Shown: one piece after another, positions 1 to 6,778 of the stretch
How positions within the stretch are numbered: position 1 is the first letter of the stretch
How the letters are laid out: each line of letters opens with the position of its first letter
Assembly (NCBI GenBank): GCA_016708025.1
Contig: JADJGQ010000003.1
Coordinates: 310,001 to 374,000 of the forward strand
Direction: 5' to 3'
Length of the DNA stretch: 64,000 bases
Origin: a bacterium
GTDB taxonomy: Bacteria > Zixibacteria > MSB-5A5 > GN15 > FEB-12
Position numbers and translations under genes: made by a program
The notes under the pieces: model-generated
Database searches by the model: none
What the model saw: only the letters and a program-made list of their open reading frames with translations
What the model was told of the DNA's origin: nothing

Positions 1-575
1 TAAACGAACAGCTTGTTGGGGTACTTCTTGAAGGTGGCCGCCAGCGACTTGAAGTAACCGGTGTAGTTATCCATCGTCTTTTGGCGTTGAGCCGGTACCG
101 GGGAGGAGGCATCCGCTGTCCCGATATTGCTGTTCGGATAACAGGATTTGAAGATCACGATATCGTTGGCAAAGCCCTCGGAATAGTACTGGTTTGGATG
201 GGCTTTGAAATTGAAGATCCGTTCCATATCGGATTCGAACTTGGGGGCCCAGTCACACATGTCGGTTTCCTCGCCGATCTCATCCCCGTAAGTAGCTCCG
301 CGAACCAGGACGCCAATATCCAGCAGGCTGTCACGGAGTCCCCCTTGGTTTAGGATTCCCCGGCCTACCGAATGATGCAGAAACACTGCGCGGTGCTCTA
401 CCTTGCGGTCAATCATGTCGGTCAAGGTGTTGACTGAGGCGATGCTCTCAGCGTAGGAGTCTTCCATCTTTGCCTGCTGATATTTTAAGGAACGCAGTTC
501 CTTGTAGAGATAGAGCGAGGCCAGAATTCCTACCAGAGCGACTATGACCGAGAGAACAAGCATTGGCTTGCCCAT
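1..575 (-). CDS. Membrane-anchored hypothetical protein, C-terminus cut by window edge
   Basis: An open frame runs from an ATG at 575 off the left edge with no stop, giving 191 codons. A clear Shine-Dalgarno (AGGAGAT) lies just upstream at about 580-588. The product begins MGKPMLVLSVIVALVGILASL, one N-terminal membrane helix, followed by a short helical linker. It then has a soluble domain with FLHHSVGRGIL near residue 57 and IFKSCYPNSNIG near residue 145. The HHS and FKSCYPNS pair recalls SGNH/GDSL-like hydrolase folds in environmental bacteria, but the catalytic block cannot be confirmed in a partial sequence. Placing it in that family is a guess; the existence of the gene is well supported. 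Confidence 0.72.
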   Translation of the reverse strand, partial: MGKPMLVLSVIVALVGILASLYLYKELRSLKYQQAKMEDSYAESIASVNTLTDMIDRKVEHRAVFLHHSVGRGILNQGGLRDSLLDIGVLVRGATYGDEIGEETDMCDWAPKFESDMERIFNFKAHPNQYYSEGFANDIVIFKSCYPNSNIGTADASSPVPAQRQKTMDNYTGYFKSLAATFKKYPNKLFV

Positions 576-1317
576 AACTGATCTCCTTTCCAAGATATCT
601 TTGACCGGAAAAACCGTGCTTTAGCGACGAACGGTGCGACATTGCAGACCCGACGCAGGTGGCCAGCCGCACACATACATATTCGGTCCAGTTATTATAT
701 CGAAATATCGGCAAATCCGTTGCAGGAAAAAGGCGCTTCCGGGCGGGATCTGACATGGCCCTGGTATTCGATTCTCCTATAACAGGATAGCCGGGCGCTG
801 GTTCCGTCGGAGGACGAGCCACCGGAATGTTATGGCCTTCGTGGCTCTATTTTGGAAACTTTTTGCACAGCCGAGGGTTTAAGGTTCAGTCGTCCGGAAG
901 GAGCTGGTTCGTTTTCTCGTGAAGGTGATTTGTGGGAACACAGGTCAGAGAGAATGAGACAGATCGGGTGACAAATAACAAAAATCTAACGATTAACACA
1001 GACTTCTTGGTGCACATAAACGCATATTGTGCGTGTGCTGGCACAGGTTGTTTGGCGTGCATTCCCTCTATGAGATTGTGTACCAAACAGTAAACTGTGT
1101 GACGAATTGCGCTGTGGTTGTGCGGGACAGACTGAAATTCCGTTGTCGGTCGAAAGACGGTAATTGAATTTCTGAGCGTTCAGCCAGATAAGTTCCTTGG
1201 AAAAAGCTGTCCGATTTCGTATATTGGCAGCGATATTTAGACACTAAGATTCTCGCCTTTTTTACTTCGTAGCTGGGCGACCTAATCACCTCGAATTAAA
1301 CAGTTTTTGCGGAGTTC
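576..1317. other. Long intergenic region, no convincing gene
   Basis: This 740-base stretch lies between the divergent genes starting at 575 and 1318. The short open frames inside it have no ribosome-binding site and no recognisable composition. No tRNA, riboswitch or strong hairpin was seen. A GGAG at 1312-1315 serves the gene at 1318. The region presumably holds the two divergent promoters. Confidence 0.5.
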
Positions 1318-1884
1318 ATGAGAACGACTAGACTGCTGGTCATACTATTGTTTTGCGCCTTGCCTGTCCAGGCCGGCACTGTATATCTACAGTGGACCGC
1401 CCCGGGAGATGATGGCTACAGTGGCCAGGCGACAAAATACGAATTGCGTTATTCCTTATTGCCGATCACCTCGGCGAACTGGAGTAACGCAACGGTGATT
1501 CCCAATCTTCCGACTCCAAAACTGGCCGGCGGTAAAGAGAAACTCGAGCTGACCGGTTTTGCCTCAAATACGATCTACTATTTCGCCCTGCGTACCGCCG
1601 ACGAAAGAAACAATTGGTCGAGCGTCTCCAACAACGCCGTCAAAAAGACCTGTGACAACTGCGTCGGGCAGACGGGAAATGTCAATGGTTCGGCGGATGA
1701 TCTGATCGATCTATCCGACCTGGCCGTCTTGATCTCCTTCCTGCAGGGGACCGGTACCGGTCTGCAGTTTTGCATGGCTGAGGCGAATGTCAATGGCTCG
1801 GCAGATGGTCGTGTTGACCTGTCAGATCTTGCTTACTTCATCAGTTATTTCTTCGGTGGACAGGCACCCCGTACCTGTCCGTAA
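1318..1884 (+). CDS. Secreted FN3-like / dockerin-like protein
   Basis: This is a 188-residue protein with a signal peptide (MRTTRLLVILLFCALPVQAG). Residues 20-110 form one fibronectin type III-like domain with the WTAPGDDG motif and the ending YYFALRTADERNNWS. The same repeat type occurs eight times in the protein at 9073-12399. Residues 119-147 and 155-182 are two dockerin-like half-repeats (GNVNGSADDLIDLSDLAVLIS and NVNGSADGRVDLSDLAYFIS). Their Asn/Asp/Ser positions suit calcium binding. No cohesin partner was recognised in the window. It is probably an extracellular or surface protein; its binding partner is unknown. It seems to be a single-gene unit. Confidence 0.8.
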   Translation: MRTTRLLVILLFCALPVQAGTVYLQWTAPGDDGYSGQATKYELRYSLLPITSANWSNATVIPNLPTPKLAGGKEKLELTGFASNTIYYFALRTADERNNWSSVSNNAVKKTCDNCVGQTGNVNGSADDLIDLSDLAVLISFLQGTGTGLQFCMAEANVNGSADGRVDLSDLAYFISYFFGGQAPRTCP

Positions 1885-2089
1885 CGATCTCCCTCCCCCC
1901 GCTTCAAGCAAATCACTGGCGACCGCCCTGGAATTGGTCCAATTTGAGGATGGACAAGGGCCGGCCTGGGTAGTACTTTAGCTGCGGCTCGCCCCGGTAC
2001 CGGGAGAGCTGTCCGCCTTGGTGCGCGAAACCTGCCATGCTGTCGGTAGTTAGCTGAATTTATCAATTAGGCGGAGTGGCTTAAGCAGA

Positions 2090-2106
2090 ATCGGTGAACC
2101 ACCGAT
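2090..2106. repeat. Short inverted repeat upstream of the epimerase
   Basis: ATCGGTG and CACCGAT are 7-bp inverted arms separated by AAC, 40 bases before the epimerase start. It could be a weak operator or a leader hairpin. No other support. Confidence 0.25.
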
Positions 2107-2146
2107 ATGGTAGTTAGACCTTCAACTTGAACTGGATAGATAGATC

Positions 2147-3085
2147 ATGAAATACCTGGTCACTGGCGGCGCCGGATTCATCGGCTCAAACATAGTAAGA
2201 CGGTTACTTCGCGACGGCCATACCGTCCGCGTTCTCGATAATTTCTCCTCTGGCAAACGAGAGAATCTTGAAGACATTCAGGCTGAGATCGAGATCCTGG
2301 ATGGAGATATTCGGGATTACTGGACCTGCGTCCGGGCAACCCGTGGAATCGATATCGTGCTGCACCAGGCGGCGCTCCCCAGCGTCCCCCGGTCTGTCGA
2401 CAACCCGCTTACTTCCAGCGTGGTAAATATCGATGGCATGCTCAACATGCTCGAATCATCACGGCAGGCCGGCGTCAAGCGGCTCGTCTTCGCCTCATCT
2501 TCGTCTGTCTACGGTGAGACGGAAGAACTCCCGAAGCGTGAGGCGATGATCCCCAGTCCGCTCTCCCCGTACGCGGTCTCGAAGATGACCAACGAGTTGT
2601 ATGGCCGGGTGTACTCGAACCTGTACAAATTCCCGACTGTGGCGCTCAGGTATTTTAATATTTTCGGGCCGCGACAGGATCCCAAGTCGGAGTATGCGGC
2701 GGTAGTACCGCGGTTCATAACCGCCTTTATGTCCGGCAACCAGCCGATCGTTTTTGGCGATGGCGAACAGTCACGCGACTTTACGTTCATCGACAATTGC
2801 GTCCAGGCCAATCTGCTTGCGGCGACCAGCGACAAAATGGTCGGGCGGGCGTTCAATGTCGGCTGCGGCGGGCAATTCACGCTCAATCAGTTGCTGGATA
2901 ATCTCCGGAAGATCATGGGCGTAAAGATCGAGGCCCAGTATGCCCCGGCACGTGCCGGCGACATCAAACATTCGTTTGCCGCTATCGAGCAGATCAAAGA
3001 GTGCGGTTATAGTCCATCGGTGGGCTTTGTCGAAGGTTTACAGCGGACAGTAGAGTATTTCACTTCGCTCCCCGGCCGTCACTAG
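2147..3085 (+). CDS. NAD-dependent nucleotide-sugar epimerase (UDP-GlcNAc/UDP-glucose 4-epimerase type)
   Basis: This 312-residue cytoplasmic enzyme belongs to the extended short-chain dehydrogenase family. The N-terminal Rossmann motif is TGGAGFIGSN. The catalytic Ser/Tyr region reads ASSSSVYGE with YAVSK about 25 residues later. RYFNIFGPRQDP and the AAVVPRF segment resemble WbpP/TviC-type UDP-N-acetylhexosamine 4-epimerases. It heads the cluster epimerase, glycosyltransferase, exosortase, EpsI, all on the plus strand, so it probably supplies an activated sugar for the surface polysaccharide that accompanies exosortase systems. The exact substrate cannot be read from sequence. Confidence 0.88.
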   Translation: MKYLVTGGAGFIGSNIVRRLLRDGHTVRVLDNFSSGKRENLEDIQAEIEILDGDIRDYWTCVRATRGIDIVLHQAALPSVPRSVDNPLTSSVVNIDGMLNMLESSRQAGVKRLVFASSSSVYGETEELPKREAMIPSPLSPYAVSKMTNELYGRVYSNLYKFPTVALRYFNIFGPRQDPKSEYAAVVPRFITAFMSGNQPIVFGDGEQSRDFTFIDNCVQANLLAATSDKMVGRAFNVGCGGQFTLNQLLDNLRKIMGVKIEAQYAPARAGDIKHSFAAIEQIKECGYSPSVGFVEGLQRTVEYFTSLPGRH

Positions 3086-3111
3086 CGCCTTTCGATCGAG
3101 CAAAGAAAGCA

Positions 3112-4143
3112 ATGACCAGCGACCGTCCGAGCAGCTTGCCGACGATCAGCGTTATCCTGCCGATTCGCAATGAAGAACGCTTCATTGGACAGACTTTGAA
3201 CTACCTGTTGTCGCAGGATTACCCGATCGACAAGCTGGAGATCATCGTCGTCGACGGTGAGTCGACCGATGAGACCGTCGCAGTGGTGAAGAAGATCGCG
3301 GCCAGTGATTCCCGCGTCCGCCTGATCAATAACCCCAGAAAGCTCTCTTCGGCCGCCCGCGCAATTGGCGCATCCAGCGCCACCGGCGACATAGTTACTT
3401 TCATCGATGGCCACACGTTCATCGACAACGACCAACTCCTGAAAAACACGGCTCGCTTGATGAGCGAAAAAGATGTCTCGGTACTGAGCCGTCCGCAGTT
3501 CCTGGATACACCGGAAAACAACTTCATGCAGCGGGCGATCTCTTTGGCCCGCAAAAGCCCGTTGGGGCATGGTCTGGATTCCACCATTTACATGGCGGAA
3601 GAAGCGTTTGTTGATCCATCCAGCTCGGGAGCTTCATACCGCAAAGAGGTCTTTGGTCAGGTCGGTAATTTCGATGAACGATTTGATGCCTGCGAGGATG
3701 TGGAGTTCAATTATCGGGTAGCCAAAGCTGGATATCGGTCGTTTACATCGAGCCTGTTGGCTGTCTATTATTATCCCAGAGAATCGTTGGGTGGACTGTT
3801 TCGACAACTTAAGCGGTACGGAGTGGGGCGGTTTCGGCTGGCAAGAAAACACCCGGCGACACTTTCGCTCGGTACTCTGATCCCCCCGGCCTTTGTCGTT
3901 GGGATAGTGGGGTTGGCAGTGGGGGCGTTTCTAAGTTCTGTGGTGGCACTGCTTTTTGCTGTGGCCGCAGGTATCTATCTCGGTGCCACGATCATGGTGT
4001 CTGTCTTGATCGCGTCCAGACACGGTTTTGGCTATTTCCTCTCCCTTCCCCCGATCTTCTGGACAATACACTGGGCCCTCGGTTGGGGGTTCCTGGCTGA
4101 ACTTGGGCGAACCTGCCTTGGCCGGGGGCCAAAATTCGACTAA
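3112..4143 (+). CDS. Membrane-associated family 2 glycosyltransferase (ExoA-like)
   Basis: This 343-residue protein starts 27 bases after the epimerase. The GT2 (GT-A fold) domain covers roughly residues 9-240: ISVILPIRNEERFIGQTL for nucleotide-sugar binding, a VVDGESTDET segment, a TFIDGHTFID segment in the DxD position, and CEDVEFNYRVAKAGY as the acceptor-site ED block. Two or three hydrophobic helices follow (about 255-330), as in succinoglycan ExoA-type enzymes that work at the inner membrane. It is inferred to build a surface polysaccharide together with the neighbouring exosortase genes. Confidence 0.85.
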   Translation: MTSDRPSSLPTISVILPIRNEERFIGQTLNYLLSQDYPIDKLEIIVVDGESTDETVAVVKKIAASDSRVRLINNPRKLSSAARAIGASSATGDIVTFIDGHTFIDNDQLLKNTARLMSEKDVSVLSRPQFLDTPENNFMQRAISLARKSPLGHGLDSTIYMAEEAFVDPSSSGASYRKEVFGQVGNFDERFDACEDVEFNYRVAKAGYRSFTSSLLAVYYYPRESLGGLFRQLKRYGVGRFRLARKHPATLSLGTLIPPAFVVGIVGLAVGAFLSSVVALLFAVAAGIYLGATIMVSVLIASRHGFGYFLSLPPIFWTIHWALGWGFLAELGRTCLGRGPKFD

Positions 4144-4237
4144 ATCGGTTCCCCATTCCGAGGTTTAGAGAAATTCCGGAATTGACCACACATATTGGTT
4201 GGTTGCGAAAAGTATACTATTTGACGATACTACAGGC

Positions 4238-5098
4238 ATGAATCAGGTTGCCGGCAATCAAGCATTGCTCGCCAAGCACCTCAAAGCCCACCTCTATCCC
4301 TATCTGCTACTGGGAGCGATTGTGCTGTTCAGTTTGCCGATCCTGTGGGATCTTGTGGCGGATTGGGTGCGCGACGACAATTACTCCCACGGCTTCTTCA
4401 TCATCCCGATATCGATCTGGCTGATCTACCGTCAGCGGCACGAGCTGGTCTTCCCGGCCAAACCGGCATCATCCGGTTGGATTCTATTCGGATTGGGGGC
4501 TTTCGGGCTGGCGGTGGGCGTGGCCGCGAACGAGTACTTCTCGACCCGCGTAGCGCTCGTTCTGTTGGTGACCGGTCTGGTGCTCTACTATGTCGGGAAA
4601 GAGAATTTCAAGAAGATCTGGTTCTCCTTCTTCTTTTTGCTCTTCATGATCCCGATCCCGGCAGTGATCTATAATGCCGCTACCTTTCCCATGCAGTTGT
4701 TTGCCTCGGATATCACCGTGAGTATGCTTCAGGCGATCGGGGTGCCCTGTGTCGGCAAAGGAAATGTCATCCAGTTGCCTGAGTATTCGCTTGAAGTGCT
4801 GGAAGCCTGTTCCGGACTGCGGAGTCTGGTGACCCTGATGGCGCTGGCGGCCTTGTATGGATACCTGACTTTGCCGGGGAAAGTTCGTCCGGTGATCCTA
4901 TTCCTCGCGGCGATCCCGATCGCGATCGTCACCAATATCTTCCGCATCTTTTTCACAGCCGTGACCGCTTACGCGATCAGTACGGCGTTTGCCGAAGATT
5001 TCATGCATGAAATGTCCGGCCTGTTGGTTTTTATCACGGCCCTGGCGCTCACCCTGATCCTTGGAGGTATTCTGAAGTGGCGAAGAAAACCTTCCTGA
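4238..5098 (+). CDS. Exosortase (EpsH/Xrt family)
   Basis: This is a multi-pass inner-membrane transpeptidase that recognises PEP-CTERM tails and is thought to cleave and anchor them. About eight hydrophobic helices fill the 286 residues counted from the ATG at 4238; a TTG at 4199 would add 13. The three expected active-site residues are present: Cys191 in EACSGLRSL, Arg236 in IVTNIFRI, and His257 in DFMHEMSG. Its 3' end overlaps epsI by 22 bases, so the two are translationally coupled. A matching substrate is encoded 1 kb downstream. Neither candidate start has a strong ribosome-binding site. Confidence 0.93.
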   Translation: MNQVAGNQALLAKHLKAHLYPYLLLGAIVLFSLPILWDLVADWVRDDNYSHGFFIIPISIWLIYRQRHELVFPAKPASSGWILFGLGAFGLAVGVAANEYFSTRVALVLLVTGLVLYYVGKENFKKIWFSFFFLLFMIPIPAVIYNAATFPMQLFASDITVSMLQAIGVPCVGKGNVIQLPEYSLEVLEACSGLRSLVTLMALAALYGYLTLPGKVRPVILFLAAIPIAIVTNIFRIFFTAVTAYAISTAFAEDFMHEMSGLLVFITALALTLILGGILKWRRKPS

Positions 5099-5718
5099 TC
5101 TTTCTCGGACTGGTGATCGCGACTTTTGCATTCTGTGCTGTCGTGAAGTACTATCGCCCGGATCCGGCGCATGGCGTTGAGCTGTCTCAGTTCCCATTGC
5201 GGCACGGTGAATGGGTGGCTGAACAACTTCCGATCGCAGCCGGGGTTGTGGACATTCTGCGGCCTGACGCGATCTTCAATGCTATTTACTCTAATCCGCA
5301 GGGGGATCAGGTTGATCTGTTCTTCTCTTACTTTGCGGGAGAGAATACGCAGGGTGGAGTCCATTCTCCGCGAAATTGTATGCCCGGTTCAGGATGGGTT
5401 ATCCTTAAGACTGAGCCAAGATCCATTCCCATCGGAAATGGAGTGATTCCCGCCTCGCGGCTGTATGTCAAATATGGTCAGGCGCTGCGCGTGGTCGACT
5501 ACTGGTATATTACTTCCCACGGCGAAACCGCCAATGATTATACATTGAAGTTCTACACCATGGTCAGTGCGCTGCAGTTCAAGCCGACCGATGTCGCTTT
5601 TGTCCGCTTTGTATCCCCGGCTGATTCCACCAGTCTGGCTCAACTGGATCAGTTTGAGCAAGAGATGTCACAGCAGGTTTACACGCTGCTTCCCTTTGAT
5701 CCACCAGCCTCGAACTAG
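5077..5718 (+). CDS. epsI: EpsI family protein (DUF3485), exosortase partner
   Basis: This 213-residue protein has one N-terminal membrane segment (FLIFLGLVIATFAFCAVV) and an extracytoplasmic domain. It contains the family hallmark HSPRNCMPGSGW near residue 96. EpsI is encoded beside or fused to exosortases and is thought to help polysaccharide export or substrate processing; its biochemistry is not settled. It overlaps the end of the exosortase gene. The 370 bases after it contain no gene but do contain the promoter at 5998. Confidence 0.9.
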   Translation: MAKKTFLIFLGLVIATFAFCAVVKYYRPDPAHGVELSQFPLRHGEWVAEQLPIAAGVVDILRPDAIFNAIYSNPQGDQVDLFFSYFAGENTQGGVHSPRNCMPGSGWVILKTEPRSIPIGNGVIPASRLYVKYGQALRVVDYWYITSHGETANDYTLKFYTMVSALQFKPTDVAFVRFVSPADSTSLAQLDQFEQEMSQQVYTLLPFDPPASN

Positions 5719-5997
5719 ACCCGGACGAACTTCCCCTCAAGAATCAATCAAGCAATCGGGCGGCTGCTATACCTAGTTGCGTCTGGTTTTAATCGATACA
5801 GTAGACCGCTGTAGGCGAATCTACGGAGGCGTGGCAATGCAACCGCAGTTCGCTTTTGTGCAAGAGACTTATCTCAAATCAGAGGAATCACCTGACACCC
5901 CAGAATCACGCTAATCAGTTGGCGCGGTGGCGACTGTAACTCATTGTGGTTCAAGGTCGAAAAAATACCTGCTGCAGAGCGTAGGGGAATTGGCTAA

Positions 5998-6013
5998 TGG
6001 CAGCACACTTGCT
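5998..6013 (+). promoter_or_regulatory. Sigma-54 (RpoN) type -24/-12 promoter of the PEP-CTERM gene
   Basis: TGGCA-N6-TTGCT fits the sigma-54 consensus exactly, with GG at 5999-6000 and GC at 6011-6012, twelve bases apart. Transcription would start near 6024, leaving a leader of about 63 bases before the GTG at 6087. RpoN and the NtrC-type activator PrsR are known to control PEP-CTERM genes in other bacteria. No activator gene is in the window. The rest of 5719-6086 shows nothing else I can name. Confidence 0.75.
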
Positions 6014-6086
6014 TTATAGGGCTGCAGAGTTTCTATAAGCTGAAATAAAACAGAATAAGAACGATATAGATTTCGTGGAGAACGAC

Positions 6087-6686
6087 GTGAAAAAGTTAGT
6101 AGTCGCGGCTTTCATTCTGATGATGGCACTTGCAGGGACTTCCTCGCAGGCTGCTGTCTACTACTTCACGCCCTCCCAGCCTGATCTTCAGGATTTGGAT
6201 CATTATGATTACAAGTCCTGGGGGATCGATTGGTCTCAGCATGTAGGCGAGCGAATTATCGGCGCCACGCTGACGATCAAGAATATCTGGGATTGGACGC
6301 GTGAGTACAACGATCGGCTGTATGTCCACCTGTTGAACGACCCCCGGCTTGGTGTCCGTACATACCAGGACAACCAGCAGGGTGGCGATAACTGGGCGGG
6401 ACGTGGTCCGCACATCACCACCTGGACTGACCCGTACGGCGGGCGTTCCCGGAATTTCGATCTGACCATTTCGTTGAACGCTGAGATGCTTGGTCATTTG
6501 AACAGTTTCGCGATGGACGGACGGTTCGGTTTTGGATTTGATCCTGATTGCCATTACTTCAATGATGGTGTCAGCCTTGAGATCCTGACCGAAGACAAGA
6601 TGATGGCGACTCCGGAACCGGCGACGATGGCGTTGTTTGGGATCGGTCTGGCGGGTCTTGGGATGATCCGTCGCAGAAAAGCGTAG
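6087..6686 (+). CDS. PEP-CTERM sorting-domain protein, exosortase substrate
   Basis: This 199-residue exported protein starts at the GTG at 6087, which has GGAG six bases upstream; a GTG at 6075 is less likely. It has a signal peptide (KKLVVAAFILMMALAGTSSQAA) and a mature domain rich in aromatic and Asp/Asn residues with no family I recognise. The C-terminal tail is TPEPATMALFGIGLAGLGMI plus RRRKA: the PEP box at residues 176-178, a membrane helix, then the basic end. It should be processed by the exosortase at 4238. It has its own sigma-54-type promoter, so its expression is separable from the exosortase operon. Confidence 0.9.
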   Translation: MKKLVVAAFILMMALAGTSSQAAVYYFTPSQPDLQDLDHYDYKSWGIDWSQHVGERIIGATLTIKNIWDWTREYNDRLYVHLLNDPRLGVRTYQDNQQGGDNWAGRGPHITTWTDPYGGRSRNFDLTISLNAEMLGHLNSFAMDGRFGFGFDPDCHYFNDGVSLEILTEDKMMATPEPATMALFGIGLAGLGMIRRRKA

Positions 6687-6720
6687 ATCGTACTTTCACC
6701 TCTCGAAGGTGACCTGAATA

Positions 6721-6760
6721 AAAGAAGAACCACTGGTCTGCAGACCAGTGGTTCTTCTTT
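6721..6760. terminator. Bidirectional terminator, perfect 40-bp palindrome
   Basis: Two 20-base arms are perfectly complementary with no spacer. They begin AAAGAAGAACC and end GGTTCTTCTTT, with a CTGCAG centre. It sits between the convergent genes ending at 6686 and 6779, so it can terminate both. Confidence 0.8.
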
Positions 6761-6778
6761 GCTTGTTGTGGCTCAAGA

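Noticed and set aside
81..353. 90-codon plus-strand open frame
   Set aside because: It is antisense to the better supported minus-strand gene at 1-575, which has a ribosome-binding site, membrane helix and normal composition.
448..822. Minus-strand frame of 124 codons upstream of the truncated gene
   Set aside because: Arg/Ser-rich sequence without domain signal that overlaps the start and ribosome-binding site of the real gene.
1032..1047. TGGCACAGG followed by TTG, a possible sigma-54 site
   Set aside because: The TTG block is two bases too close to the GG element and lacks the following C.
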